Of a stretch of DNA of 43,857 nt, positions 1-8,819 are shown in pieces. This DNA is from Planctomycetales bacterium (GTDB lineage: Bacteria; Planctomycetota; Planctomycetia; Isosphaerales; Isosphaeraceae). Both the position numbers and the translations under genes were made by a program. The first letter of the stretch is position 1. The number at the start of each line of letters is the position of its first letter. Where the stretch lies: positions 1-43,857 of the forward strand of contig DAIDHB010000412.1 of the NCBI GenBank assembly GCA_027452145.1. Direction: 5' to 3'. Below the pieces are notes generated by a model. It ran no database searches and had not been told where the DNA came from. It saw nothing but the letters and a program-made list of their open reading frames with translations.

Positions 1-1
1 C

Positions 2-892
2 GTCAACGCTGTCGACCCCCTCCTGCACGAGTGCGGGCACGGCCTGACCGTCGCCCTGCCCGCCGGACCGCTGGTCATCGACGGCGACCCGACCCGGCTC
101 GAACAGGTGGTCGTCAACCTCCTCAATAATGCAGCCAAGTACACCGAGAAGGGCGGCGAGATTGCGGTGGAACTGGGGCGAGAAGATGGTGAAGTCGCGC
201 TGAGGATCCGCGATAATGGGATCGGGATTGCTCCGGAGATGCTGACGCGGGTGTTCGACCTGTTCGTGCAGGCCGAGCGTCGCGTGGAGCGGTCTCGCGG
301 CGGGGTCGGCATCGGGCTGACCCTGGTCCGGAAGCTGGTCGAATTGCACGGCGGGACCGTCGAGGCTTATAGTGAAGGACTCGGCCGGGGCAGCGAATTC
401 GTCGTTCGCCTGCCCGCGCCGGTCCCCAGGAACGGTGAACAAAGGCTGACTGCCAGGGAGCCCGACCGCTTGAATCGCGCGTCATCTCGCCACCGCGTAC
501 TGGTCGTGGACGACAACGTCGACGCGGCCGTGAGCCTGGGCATGCTGCTGAAGCTCGCCGGACAGGAGGTCCGCGTGGCCTACGACGGGCCGGCGGCGTT
601 GCGCCAGGCGATGGACTTCCGCCCGCAGCTCGTTTTGCTCGACATCGGCATGCCCGGCATGGACGGATACGAGGTGTGCCGCCGCATCCGCCGGGAATCC
701 ACGCTCCAGAGCGCCACGGTCGTTGCGCTGACGGGCTGGGGCCAGGACGAGGACCGCCGTCGCTCGCACGAGGCGGGCTTCGACCATCACATCGTCAAGC
801 CGGTCGAGCCCAGCTCGCTCCACCGCCTGCTCGACGACCTGCCGCCCGACGAGGCCGCACCGCCGCAGTCGTCCCCCACCGCAACCACCTGA
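2..892 (+). CDS. Hybrid sensor histidine kinase, C-terminal part (partial)
   Basis: The reading frame is open from the first bases of the window, so this is the 3' end of a longer gene; the GTG at 107 lies inside the ATPase domain and is not the start. The visible part is a HATPase_c domain with an N box (VVNLLNNAAKYT), a G1 box (DNGIGI) and a G2 region (GGVGIGLTLV). A linker leads to a complete receiver domain with the acidic pair in VLVVDDN, the phospho-acceptor Asp in LLDIGMPGMDG, the Thr in ALTGW and the Lys in IVKPV. The protein should autophosphorylate on an unseen His and pass the phosphate to its own or another receiver. The sensor part lies outside the window. The family is certain; the signal cannot be named. 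Confidence 0.93.
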   Translation, partial: VNAVDPLLHECGHGLTVALPAGPLVIDGDPTRLEQVVVNLLNNAAKYTEKGGEIAVELGREDGEVALRIRDNGIGIAPEMLTRVFDLFVQAERRVERSRGGVGIGLTLVRKLVELHGGTVEAYSEGLGRGSEFVVRLPAPVPRNGEQRLTAREPDRLNRASSRHRVLVVDDNVDAAVSLGMLLKLAGQEVRVAYDGPAALRQAMDFRPQLVLLDIGMPGMDGYEVCRRIRRESTLQSATVVALTGWGQDEDRRRSHEAGFDHHIVKPVEPSSLHRLLDDLPPDEAAPPQSSPTATT

Positions 893-937
893 CGGGATCC
901 CGCGAGCCCAGCCGCAGCCGGATCCGCGAGGCGATTC

Positions 938-3900
938 ATGCGAAGCTCCAGGGACCTCCCTTTCCTCGCCCTTGCGGCGGCCTGTTTGATTTGGGGCGAG
1001 CCTTTGCCGGCGCTTGCGCAGGACCGGGGGGCGCCCGCCGCGGTCATCCCCCACAACCAGGACCGGCCTCCCAATCCGCCGCGCTCCCCGGCCGAGGCGG
1101 CCCGTGCGATGACCGTGCCGCCGGGCTTCGCCGTCGAGGTCGTCGCCGCCGAGCCGGACATCGTCAACCCGGTCGCCATGACCTTCGACGAGCGCGGCCG
1201 CGTCTGGATCACCGAGAGCCTCGAATATCCCCGCCACGCCCCCGGCCGCGGCCGCGACCGGGTCAAGGTCCTCGAGGACACCGACGGCGACGGCAAGGCC
1301 GACCGGTTCACCGTCTTCGCCGACGGCCTGAACATCCCGTCGGGCATCGCCGTCGGCCACGGCGGCGTCTGGGTCGCCAATGCACCCGATCTTCTGTTCC
1401 TCCGCGACACCGATGGCGACGGCCGCGCCGACACCCGCGAGGTGGTTGCCACGGGCTTCGGCCGTTCCGATACCCACGAGCTGCCGAATTCGCTGACCTG
1501 GGGGCCCGACGGCTGGCTCTACGGCTGGAACGGCGTCTTCAACCCCTGCAAGGTGGCCTCGAAGAACGGTAAGACGTACGAGTTCACCTGCGCGATCTTC
1601 CGGGTCCATCCGAAGACGCGGGTCTTCGAGGTCTGGTGCGAGGGGACGAGTAACCCCTGGGGCATCGCGATTGACCCCGAGGGCTCGTTCTTCTCGAGCG
1701 CCTGCGTGATCGATCATCTCTGGCACCTGGTCGAATCCGGCTACTACATCCGCCAGGGCGGGCCCTATCCGCCTTTTACCTGGCCGATCGAGTCGATCGT
1801 CGACCACAAGCACCAGAAGGCGGCGTACTGCGGCATCCACTACTTCGACAGCCCGGCCTATCCGCCCGAGTACCGCGGCCGGCTCTACATGGGCAACATC
1901 CACGGGAATTGCGTCAACGTCGATGTCCTGGAGCGCAACGGCTCGACCTACCGGGGCAAGGCCGCGCCCGATTTCCTGAGCGGTAACGACACGTGGTTCA
2001 TGCCGGTCTCGCAGAAGACCGGGCCCGACGGCTGCCTGTATATCCTCGACTGGTACGACCAGTATCACTGCTACCAGGACGCCAACCGCGACCCGGCCGG
2101 TATCGACCGCCTGAAGGGTCGGCTCTACCGCGTCCGCTACAAGGACGCGCCTCGCCGGGCCGGCTTCGACCTGGCGAAGTCGAGCGATGACAATCTGATC
2201 GAGCTGCTGGCGAGCCCGAACGTCTACGATCGGGATATTGCCCAACGTTTATTGATCGAGCGCGCCTCGCCGGAGATCCGCGGCAAGCTCGAGGCGCTGG
2301 TGCTCGACGAGAAACGCGACCGCAAGGCCCGGATGCACGGGCTCTGGGCGCTCATTAGCTCGGGGCCCCTCGATCCGGGCTTCCACGCGAAGCTCCTGGC
2401 GCATCCCGACGCGACCTATCGCGCCTGGGGCGTCCGAGCGGCGGGCAACATGGGGAAGGTCGAGCCGTCGATCCGCGAGAAGACGATCCGGCTCGCCGGT
2501 GATCCCAGCCCGGACGTGCGGCTCCAGGTCGTTATCGCGGCGAGAAAGCTTCTGGGCCACGACCGCATGCCGCTGCTGCTCGACGTGCAGAGGCAAAGCT
2601 ATCAGGACCCGTTGATACCGTACATCGTCTGGCGGAGCCTCCATCCCCTGCTCGACGACCGGCCGGGCGAATTCGCCCGAACGCTGGAATTACCTCAAGG
2701 ACTTGGTAGCAAGCGTCGGAGCTTTCTCGACGGTTTCCTGCCTTTCCTGGTCGACAGGCTGCTGACGTCTCCCGGCGCCGATGCCGAGTACATCGCCAGG
2801 TTGACGGTCGAACGACTCGCGGACGATGAAACGTGTCGCGAGGCATTCGACATCGTGGAGGCTCACCTCCGCGGGCACGACCTGCCGGCCGAGCTGGATG
2901 GAGCTCTCCGCAAGGCGCTGATGATGGAATTGATCCGGTGGACCTCAGACATCGGCGACCCGCTCTATCACGACTACGTCGTGCTCCTGGCGTATTGCGG
3001 CGACAAGGATGGACTCGAGCGAACGAGGGATTTCGCCGGGTCGAGATCGCCTCGCCGGCTCCCCGTGCGGTTGCGTGCGATCGAGGCGCTGATGTACCTC
3101 GATCCGCCCGAGAAGGTCCATCCCCTCGTCCAGAAGCTCCTGACCGAGACCCCGGCATCGTTGCCGATCCAGAGCCGCGAGAGGATCCTCGACCTGCTCG
3201 GCGACCTCGACGATCCGGGTGTGGGGACCCTCGTCGTCGGCGCGTATCCGAAGCTGGACGATTCGCTGAAGCCCAGGGCGGTCGGGCTCCTCACCGAGCG
3301 CCCCGCGTGGACGAAGGCGCTGCTCGCGGCCATCGCCGAAAAGAAGGTCCCGACCTCGGCGCTGAATGTCACGCAGCTCCGCCAGCTCCAGCACAGCAAG
3401 GACCCCGAGATCGCGCGACAGGTGAAGGCGATCTGGGGCACGATCCGCGACAGGCGAGCCCCGGGCCGCGAGCGGGTCGTCTCCCAGGTCAAGCGAGCCA
3501 TTCTCCAGACGGCGGGCGACCCCATCGCCGGGCAGGCCGTCTTCGACAAGTTGTGTGCCCAGTGCCACCGGATCCACGGCAAGGGCCAGGACGTCGGCCC
3601 CGACCTGACCTCGAACGGTCGCAACGATTTCGACCAGCTCGTGTCCAATGTCTTCGACCCGAGCCTGGTCATCGGGCCCGGCTACCAGGCCACCACGATC
3701 GCCATGGCCGACGGCCGCGTGCTGACCGGGCTCCTGGTCGAAAACGGCAAGGACCGGCTCGTGCTGAAGGTCCAGGGGGGCAAGGTCGAGACGCTCGCGC
3801 GCGACCAGGTCGACCAGGTCAAGACGGCCGAGGTCTCGCTGATGCCCGAGGAGATCGAGAAGCAGCTCACCCCCCGCGAGATCGCCGACCTCTTCGCGTT

Positions 3901-3982
3901 CCTGTGCCTCGACAGGCCGCCGACCGACCCGACCGCCAGGAGCCTGCCCGGCTCCGGGCCGATCGAGCGGCGATCGCGGTGA
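938..3982 (+). CDS. PVC-type secreted dehydrogenase with HEAT repeats and C-terminal cytochrome c domain
   Basis: This 1014-residue protein starts with a signal peptide (hydrophobic stretch about residues 8-26, likely cut after ALA near 27). Residues about 55-400 form a beta-propeller of the planctomycete/verrucomicrobial 'membrane-bound dehydrogenase' N-terminal family (TIGR02604 type), with Asp-rich calcium-loop-like motifs (DTDGDGKADRF, DTDGDGRAD). The middle is helical and HEAT-like. The end (about 860-1000) is the PVC heme-binding domain (TIGR02603 type) with one c-type heme site, C873-A-Q-C876-H877, in GQAVFDKLCAQCHRIHGKG. It probably oxidises sugars or alcohols in the periplasm and passes electrons to the heme; the substrate is unknown. 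ATG at 938 follows a GAGG and directly begins the signal peptide. It is convergent with the next gene, 19 bp away. Confidence 0.93.
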   Translation: MRSSRDLPFLALAAACLIWGEPLPALAQDRGAPAAVIPHNQDRPPNPPRSPAEAARAMTVPPGFAVEVVAAEPDIVNPVAMTFDERGRVWITESLEYPRHAPGRGRDRVKVLEDTDGDGKADRFTVFADGLNIPSGIAVGHGGVWVANAPDLLFLRDTDGDGRADTREVVATGFGRSDTHELPNSLTWGPDGWLYGWNGVFNPCKVASKNGKTYEFTCAIFRVHPKTRVFEVWCEGTSNPWGIAIDPEGSFFSSACVIDHLWHLVESGYYIRQGGPYPPFTWPIESIVDHKHQKAAYCGIHYFDSPAYPPEYRGRLYMGNIHGNCVNVDVLERNGSTYRGKAAPDFLSGNDTWFMPVSQKTGPDGCLYILDWYDQYHCYQDANRDPAGIDRLKGRLYRVRYKDAPRRAGFDLAKSSDDNLIELLASPNVYDRDIAQRLLIERASPEIRGKLEALVLDEKRDRKARMHGLWALISSGPLDPGFHAKLLAHPDATYRAWGVRAAGNMGKVEPSIREKTIRLAGDPSPDVRLQVVIAARKLLGHDRMPLLLDVQRQSYQDPLIPYIVWRSLHPLLDDRPGEFARTLELPQGLGSKRRSFLDGFLPFLVDRLLTSPGADAEYIARLTVERLADDETCREAFDIVEAHLRGHDLPAELDGALRKALMMELIRWTSDIGDPLYHDYVVLLAYCGDKDGLERTRDFAGSRSPRRLPVRLRAIEALMYLDPPEKVHPLVQKLLTETPASLPIQSRERILDLLGDLDDPGVGTLVVGAYPKLDDSLKPRAVGLLTERPAWTKALLAAIAEKKVPTSALNVTQLRQLQHSKDPEIARQVKAIWGTIRDRRAPGRERVVSQVKRAILQTAGDPIAGQAVFDKLCAQCHRIHGKGQDVGPDLTSNGRNDFDQLVSNVFDPSLVIGPGYQATTIAMADGRVLTGLLVENGKDRLVLKVQGGKVETLARDQVDQVKTAEVSLMPEEIEKQLTPREIADLFAFLCLDRPPTDPTARSLPGSGPIERRSR

Positions 3983-4001
3983 ATCGATCGCCTCCGCCTC
4001 G

Positions 4002-4769
4002 TCACGGGGCTGCGAAGCACTCGCCCGCGGCAAGGCGACACGAGCGCCAGGCGTGGGCGAAGCCGCCGACGCCGACCGCCTCGCCGAGGAGATACATCGG
4101 CCAGGGAAATGCCCCCGGCATCCCGCCGGCCGCGATCGCCCGCCAGTCCCAGCAGAACGACGCGATCAGGATCATCCCACCCAGGACCAGCGCCGTCCAC
4201 TGCCGGCCCGAGATCCGGAACGCCCGCCCGCGGGCCTCCTCGACCAGCACGATCGACCCGGCCGCAACCATCGTGGCCGCGACCAGTGCCGGCGCAAGCA
4301 CGGGCGCCGACCACGGTACCGGCACGAGGAACAGGATGTCCCACGTCCATACCGAGGCCGGCCAGCCGATCAAGCACCTGAGAAATGCATAATATGTCAG
4401 GTCCCAGACGCCGAACGCCGCCACGAACGCCGCGAACCGGCCGACAAACGTCCGCCCGATCGCGATCCCCGCCCCGGCCAGCAGGACGAGCGTCGCTGCC
4501 TCCCGCAGCACCTCGACCCGCAAGAGCCGCCCGGCGGTCGGATTGTCCCGCGCGAGGCGCTCGGGCGGGATCATCGGAAACAGCTCGCCATCGAGGCGCG
4601 CGGCGGTGTGAGCGTCCGCCGGCGCGAGGACCGCGCGCAGGTCGACCACCACGGCCGCCTCGACGAAACCGAAGCCGATGCCGAACAGGTACAGACCGGC
4701 CAGCACCCACGCGGGTTGCCGGGATGCCGCCGGGCTCGTGCCACGCGATCCTGAAATCCATAGGCTCAT
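4002..4769 (-). CDS. Conserved integral membrane protein
   Basis: A 255-residue protein with about six predicted membrane segments, for example AWVLAGLYLFGIGFGFVEAA, VWDLTYYAFL, ALVLGGMILIASFCWDW and the C-terminal PMYLLGEAVGVGGFAHAW. I do not recognise the family and see no catalytic motif. The frame stays open upstream to about 5150, but that extension runs through palindromic repeats and the 3' end of ispH, so the ATG at 4769 (MSLWISG) is the sensible start. It lies downstream of ispH on the same strand, separated by 106 bp filled with two repeat families, and is convergent with the dehydrogenase. Confidence 0.75.
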   Translation of the reverse strand: MSLWISGSRGTSPAASRQPAWVLAGLYLFGIGFGFVEAAVVVDLRAVLAPADAHTAARLDGELFPMIPPERLARDNPTAGRLLRVEVLREAATLVLLAGAGIAIGRTFVGRFAAFVAAFGVWDLTYYAFLRCLIGWPASVWTWDILFLVPVPWSAPVLAPALVAATMVAAGSIVLVEEARGRAFRISGRQWTALVLGGMILIASFCWDWRAIAAGGMPGAFPWPMYLLGEAVGVGGFAHAWRSCRLAAGECFAAP

Positions 4770-4872
4770 GGTCGAAAACCGCCCCAAAGTCGGTCGGGCA
4801 TTCCTGCCCGACGGTCCTGGCGAACCGTCGCCGTGCGACGCTCCTGGCGAACCGTCGACGTGAGTCGCCGGG
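4770..4872. repeat. Palindromic repeat cluster, families A and B side by side
   Basis: The gap between the membrane protein and ispH is almost wholly repeat DNA. Around 4791-4814 is a family A unit, GTCGGGCATTCCTGCCCGAC, whose arms GTCGGGC/GCCCGAC pair perfectly around a 6-nt loop. Then come two family B units, one near 4818-4844 and one near 4847-4875, each beginning CTGGCGAACCGTCG; the second continues GACGTGAGTCGCCGGGTCATCA. The same two families recur elsewhere in the window: A at 5870, 14745, 28003 and 36788, B at 17660. Confidence 0.8.
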
Positions 4873-4875
4873 TCA

Positions 4876-5766
4876 TCAAGCGCCGGCTCGCTGGAGCCCC
4901 ACCTCCAACCGCTCGCCGTCGCCGCCGATCCAGACAAGAGCCCGATGCACCTCCTCGATGGTCTCCGGGAGCGTCGAGGTTCCCGCGGTGAGGCCGACCA
5001 CCCCAATCCCACGAAACCAGGCCGGGTCGAGCTCGTCGGCCGACTGGACGTGCAGGGCCGGCTTGCCGCGCCCCCGGCATTTCGCGGCGAGCTCCCGCGT
5101 GTTGTTCGAGTTATGTCCGCCGACGACCACCATCGCGTCGACGCGCTCAATCAGCCGATCGAGGGCACGCTGATGCTCCTTCGTCGGCAGGCAGATCGTA
5201 TCCACGAATCGCACCTCGGCCTCCGGATTCCGGGCGACGATCGCCGCGCGGATCCTCCCCGCGCGGTCCTCGGTCATCGTGGTCTGGCAGACGATCCCCA
5301 GCCGCCGGTCCGGATACGCGGCGACCTCGTCCTCGGACTCGACCACGATCGGCTCAGATAGGTCGCCGACGATCCCCTCGACCTCCACGTGTCCCCTCCG
5401 CCCGATGACGACGACCCGGTATCCCTCGCTCTCGAGCGCCCGAGCGGTGCGGTGCACGCGCTCGACCAGCGGGCACGTCGTGTCGATCAGGCGGCGGCCG
5501 CCGGCTTCCAGCCGGGCGCGCTCGCGGTCGCTCACGCCGTGCGCCGTGATCAGCACGACCGGCGTCTCGTGCCCGTCGGACGCACCCCGCCGATCCTCGC
5601 CCTTCAGCACGAACCCCCGCCCGGCCAGGCGCCGCTGGACGACCTCATTGTGCACCAGCTCGCCGTGGATCGTCACGGCCCGCGGCTCATCGATCCCATC
5701 GATCACCTCGAGGGCATCCCGCACCCCGAAGCAAAGCCCCATCACGTCGGCCCGGATCACTCGCAT
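4876..5766 (-). CDS. ispH: 4-hydroxy-3-methylbut-2-enyl diphosphate reductase
   Basis: A 296-residue IspH (LytB), the last enzyme of the MEP isoprenoid pathway, which reduces HMBPP to IPP and DMAPP using a [4Fe-4S] cluster. The three cluster cysteines are visible in GLCFGVRDAL, TTCPLVERVH and DTICLPTKEHQ. Family motifs IHGELVHN, ITAHGVS, GHVEVEGI and VVGGHNSNNTREL are present. The frame remains open to 5847, but the ATG at 5766 is preceded by GGGGAGGAACGC, a strong and well-spaced ribosome site, and MRVIRADVMGLCFGV is the normal family N-terminus. The length fits the family. This is a core housekeeping gene. Confidence 0.97.
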   Translation of the reverse strand: MRVIRADVMGLCFGVRDALEVIDGIDEPRAVTIHGELVHNEVVQRRLAGRGFVLKGEDRRGASDGHETPVVLITAHGVSDRERARLEAGGRRLIDTTCPLVERVHRTARALESEGYRVVVIGRRGHVEVEGIVGDLSEPIVVESEDEVAAYPDRRLGIVCQTTMTEDRAGRIRAAIVARNPEAEVRFVDTICLPTKEHQRALDRLIERVDAMVVVGGHNSNNTRELAAKCRGRGKPALHVQSADELDPAWFRGIGVVGLTAGTSTLPETIEEVHRALVWIGGDGERLEVGLQRAGA

Positions 5767-5867
5767 GCGTTCCTCCCCTCGCTCGAAAGCCCGGCCAGGC
5801 TCGCCCCGGCCGTCGCACTCGGAATCCGAAAGAACTTGGCGGTACAAAGCTGATGCGCCGACAGAAA

Positions 5868-5894
5868 AGTCGGTCGGGCTTTCCAGTCCGACGT
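5868..5894. repeat. Palindromic repeat, family A, single degenerate copy
   Basis: GTCGGGCTTTCCAGTCCGAC lies between ispH and the winged-helix regulator. The arms GTCGGGC and GTCCGAC pair except for one position. The flanking AAGTCG and ACGTA match other copies in the window. Confidence 0.65.
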
Positions 5895-5908
5895 ACTTCC
5901 GAAGCAGG

Positions 5909-6331
5909 TCAGGCGGGCGACCAACCCTCGGCGAGGCTGGGCGGCGTGCCCTTGTGGCCGGCCGGCTCGGCGCGGGCGGCCTTGAGGGCGTCGTGGACGA
6001 CGGTTTCGAGGACGTTGATATATTCGAGGAACCGGCGGCGGCCGTCGTCGGTGAGGCGGCAGAGGGTCTGGGGTCGATTGTGGTGGAAGCCCTTCCAGAT
6101 CTCGACGAAGCCGGCCTCGTGGAGGACCTGGAGGTGGCGGCTGAGGTTGCCGTCGGTGAGGTGGCAGAGTTCCTTCAGCTCGGCGAAGACGACGCCGCGG
6201 GGGTGCGAGACCAGCGAGGTCATGATTCCGAGCCGGGCCTTCTCGTGGAAGACGCGCTCGAGCCCGTCGTAGGCGAAGCGGCCGTTGGGCTCGCCGGGCC
6301 GGTGGTGATCGTTACTCCGAGTCGGCGGCAT
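5909..6331 (-). CDS. Winged-helix transcriptional regulator (ArsR/MarR-like, HTH_34 type)
   Basis: A 140-residue one-domain DNA-binding protein. After about 25 polar residues comes FHEKARLGIMTSLVSHPRGV, then a helix-turn-helix with recognition helix DGNLSRHLQVLHEAGFVEI and a wing ending in PQTLCRLTDDGRRRFLEYI. This matches the small winged-helix regulators that travel with a membrane-protein partner in planctomycetes and acidobacteria. Its start (6331) lies inside the upstream membrane gene, overlapping it by 20 bp, so the pair is co-transcribed and probably coupled in translation. It may repress the pair through the palindrome at 6989-7003 (inference). No metal-binding cysteine motif is seen. 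Confidence 0.88.
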   Translation of the reverse strand: MPPTRSNDHHRPGEPNGRFAYDGLERVFHEKARLGIMTSLVSHPRGVVFAELKELCHLTDGNLSRHLQVLHEAGFVEIWKGFHHNRPQTLCRLTDDGRRRFLEYINVLETVVHDALKAARAEPAGHKGTPPSLAEGWSPA

Positions 6332-6932
6332 GGTCGCGCTCCAGCGTGGCGTACAGCACGGCGGCGGCCAGCCACTGGCCCGCGCCGAAGGGGACCGCCA
6401 TGGCCCACGGCGACAGCGCCGCGTCGCCCCGCGCCAGGGTCAGCACCGACAGCCCGGCGGCCAGGTAGAACACGCCCACCCACCACGTCGCCCGGGGCAG
6501 CAGCCGGCACGACGCGAAGATCCCCAGGCTGAAGACGATCTGCCACAACCCGGGCAGCATCCAGACGCTCTCCGGCGCCACCCGGACCAGCACGATCGTC
6601 AAAAGTGCCCCGGCGATCAGGCTCGGGCAGAACTGCTCCAGCGCCAGCCAGGTCAGCTCGCGGGTTAGCCGCGACCCGGCGATCCTCGCCCGGATCAACA
6701 TCTCCAACCCGGCCGCCAGCGCGCTGACCGCCGCCGCCCCGATCCAGAGCGCCAGGTACGGCCCGATCCGCTCCACCGGATCGGCGATCGCCGCTGCCTG
6801 GATCAGCCCGGCGATCAGTGCCACCGCGCCCGAGAATGCCACAGGCATCGCCCGGTAGCCCCGGAAGACCTCCGTCCGGGCCAGTTGCAGCCGGATCTCC
6901 GTGATCTGCGTCAAGGCCTCGCGAAGCTCCAT
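6312..6932 (-). CDS. Integral membrane protein co-transcribed with winged-helix regulator
   Basis: A 206-residue protein with six or so hydrophobic segments, including FSGAVALIAGLIQAAAIA, LALWIGAAAVSALAAGLEML, LIAGALLTIVLV, MLPGLWQIVFSLGIFA and WVGVFYLAAGLSVLTLA. The function is unknown; this type of protein is commonly paired with the small regulator encoded by the next, overlapping gene. The start at 6932 is fixed by an exceptional ribosome binding site: GGAGGTGATCC (minus strand, 6946-6936), 11 bases complementary to the usual 3' end of 16S rRNA. An inverted repeat lies 57 bp upstream of the start. Confidence 0.85.
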   Translation of the reverse strand: MELREALTQITEIRLQLARTEVFRGYRAMPVAFSGAVALIAGLIQAAAIADPVERIGPYLALWIGAAAVSALAAGLEMLIRARIAGSRLTRELTWLALEQFCPSLIAGALLTIVLVRVAPESVWMLPGLWQIVFSLGIFASCRLLPRATWWVGVFYLAAGLSVLTLARGDAALSPWAMAVPFGAGQWLAAAVLYATLERDHAADSE

Positions 6933-6935
6933 GCC

Positions 6936-6946
6936 GGATCACCTCC
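6936..6946 (-). promoter_or_regulatory. Full-length Shine-Dalgarno sequence
   Basis: On the minus strand GGAGGTGATCC precedes the ATG at 6932 by 3 nt. It pairs over 11 bases with the canonical 16S anti-SD tail. Most other genes in the window have only 4-6 paired bases, so this site is unusual and decides the start. Confidence 0.8.
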
Positions 6947-6988
6947 CGTTTGCCTCGAATCCTCGGCACCCGCACCGTGCGTCAGTGG

Positions 6989-7003
6989 CTTTACAACGTA
7001 AAG
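6989..7003. promoter_or_regulatory. Candidate operator for the regulator/membrane-protein operon
   Basis: CTTTACAACGTAAAG is a perfect 6+3+6 inverted repeat in an AT-richer patch of the 312-bp intergenic region, 57 bp upstream of the membrane-protein start. Its size and position suit a dimeric winged-helix protein. That the adjacent regulator binds it is inference. Confidence 0.5.
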
Positions 7004-7244
7004 TGTGGGCCGCGGGCCGTCAAGAGCGACCCGCGCGGCCGGCGGCCGGGCGGGACGGGGATCTGGCAAATGTCGGGGCGATGGGATATCGACGCGGCGG
7101 GCTTTCGGGTAGAATCGGCCACCTTAGCGGGTGGGGCCGCGACGTCGGCGTGATCGAGGGGCGTGCGCGGGCCGCGCCTCGGCTCTCCGCCGCGGCCTTC
7201 GACGCCGCCAGGGTGCCGCCCGCCGGGACCGGAATCCGTCCGAC
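7004..7244. other. Intergenic region, divergent promoters
   Basis: This GC-rich remainder of the 312-bp gap separates the minus-strand membrane-protein operon from the plus-strand CNNM/CorC gene. I see no further gene, strong hairpin or consensus promoter in it. Confidence 0.5.
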
Positions 7245-8618
7245 ATGGGATACCTCGAGATCCTGCTGATCGCCGGCCTGATCCTGATCAACGGGTTCTT
7301 CGTCACGGCGGAATTCGCCCTGGTGAAGGTGCGGGCGACCCAGATCGATCAACTCGCCGAGCAGGGCAACTGGGCGGCCAGGCTGACCAGCCGGGCTCTC
7401 GATCGCCTGGACTTCTATCTATCGGCCTCGCAGATCGGCATCACGATGGCCAGCCTGGCCCTCGGCGCCGCGATGCACGACTGGGTCGAGCCGATGGTCC
7501 AGGCCGCCTTTCACCGCCTGCACATCCCCTCGCCGCGGATCGTCGTCTTCGGCGTCTCGACCGGCGCCGTGCCCGTGGCGGCGCTGTCGCTGGTCACCTT
7601 CCTGCACATGGCGCTGGGCGAGCAGGCGCCCAAGACGCTGGCCATCCGCGAGCCCAGGATCCTGGCGCTCCTGACCGCGCCCCCCCTGGTCATCCTCTCG
7701 TACGTCTTCTCGCCGGTCATCTGGCTCCTCAACAAGGCGAGCAACCTGACGCTCTGGGTCATCGGCCTGGGCGACTCGAGCCATTCCGAGCTGGCCCATT
7801 CCGAGGAAGAGCTTCGCCTGATCGTCGCCGAAAGCGTCGCCGGCGGCCACCTCTCCCGCAACGAGCGGATGATGATCGAGAACGTCCTCAACCTCGAGGA
7901 GAAGACCGCCCGGAGGGTGATGGTCCCGCGGCCCGACATCGTCTATCTCAGCCTGTCCCGCCCGCTGGAGGACAACCTGCGCATCGCCCGCCAGGCCGGG
8001 CACACGCGGTTCCCCCTCTGCGAGGACGACCTCACCTCCGTCATTGGGATGATCCACGTCAAGGACGTCTTCCGCGCGGGGTCCTATCAGAACGGACGCG
8101 TGGACCTGCGGCAGCTCGCGCGCAAGGTCCCGTTCCTGCCCGTGATGCTCCGCCTCGACCAGCTCCTGATGGAGTTCCAGCGCAACCGGGTGCACCTGGC
8201 CATGCTGCTCGACGAGTACGGCAGCGTCGTCGGCATGGCGACGCTCGAAAACGTCCTCGAGGAGCTCGTGGGCCCCATCCAGGACGAGTTCGACCGCGAG
8301 ACGCCGCAGATCACCCCCGTCGGCGACGGCGCCTTCGAGGTCGACGCCGCGTGCCCCCTCGACGTCCTCGCCGAGACCTGCGGCCTGGAACTGCCCGAGA
8401 CCGACGCCGAGACCGCCGGCGGGCTCGTCCTCGACTGCCTCGGCCGACTCGCCCGGCCGGGCGATTCGATTACGATCGACGGCCACTCCCTCACCGTCCT
8501 CCGCGCCGATCCGACGCGCATCCGCCGCATCCGGATCGAGCCGGCCCCCGAGAATGCCGCCGAACCATCCACCGACCAGGCCGACGAACGCGCCGGCAAG
8601 GACGACCTCGCCGGATGA
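7245..8618 (+). CDS. CNNM/CorC-family transporter protein (hemolysin-like), DUF21-CBS-CorC
   Basis: A 457-residue membrane protein. Residues about 1-185 are a DUF21/CNNM transmembrane domain (helices LEILLIAGLILINGFFVTAE, FYLSASQIGITMASLALGAA, PVAALSLVTFLHMALGEQAP, LTAPPLVILSYVFSPVIWLL). Two CBS domains follow, with the lead-in ENVLNLEEKTARRVMVPRPD and the typical ending LLDEYGSVVGMATLENVLEE. The C-terminal CorC_HlyC domain (about 345-430) contains FEVDAACPLDVLAE and GDSITIDGHSLTVL. This family is linked to magnesium and cobalt efflux. The frame opens earlier at 7131, but the ATG at 7245 starts the first helix. It appears to be a single-gene unit. Confidence 0.93.
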   Translation: MGYLEILLIAGLILINGFFVTAEFALVKVRATQIDQLAEQGNWAARLTSRALDRLDFYLSASQIGITMASLALGAAMHDWVEPMVQAAFHRLHIPSPRIVVFGVSTGAVPVAALSLVTFLHMALGEQAPKTLAIREPRILALLTAPPLVILSYVFSPVIWLLNKASNLTLWVIGLGDSSHSELAHSEEELRLIVAESVAGGHLSRNERMMIENVLNLEEKTARRVMVPRPDIVYLSLSRPLEDNLRIARQAGHTRFPLCEDDLTSVIGMIHVKDVFRAGSYQNGRVDLRQLARKVPFLPVMLRLDQLLMEFQRNRVHLAMLLDEYGSVVGMATLENVLEELVGPIQDEFDRETPQITPVGDGAFEVDAACPLDVLAETCGLELPETDAETAGGLVLDCLGRLARPGDSITIDGHSLTVLRADPTRIRRIRIEPAPENAAEPSTDQADERAGKDDLAG

Positions 8619-8819
8619 CCCACACCGGCCCCTCCCGGCACAGACGCCCGCCGAAGACCCGGCCTCACCCGCAGCACCTCGACTCCGCCGACCGACGGCC
8701 TCCCTCCCGCCGAAGGTCGGCCGAAGCGCCTCACCCGCATGACCCGACTGCCAGTTGTGCTGGACCATCGCTGGCGGCAGCCAAAACGGCAGTGTGCCCA
8801 CGCTTCCGTTATCGCCCTT

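Noticed and set aside
482..2245. 587-codon minus-strand frame opposite the dehydrogenase
   Set aside because: It is antisense to an unmistakable beta-propeller gene and has no motif, signal or ribosome site.
4770..5150. N-terminal extension of the membrane protein upstream of 4769
   Set aside because: The extension is encoded by palindromic repeats and antisense ispH sequence, so it is not a real protein segment.
8751..8800. CTGCCAG/CTGGCGGCAG inverted repeat as terminator of the CNNM/CorC gene
   Set aside because: The arms pair only with several gaps and no T-run follows; too weak to list.
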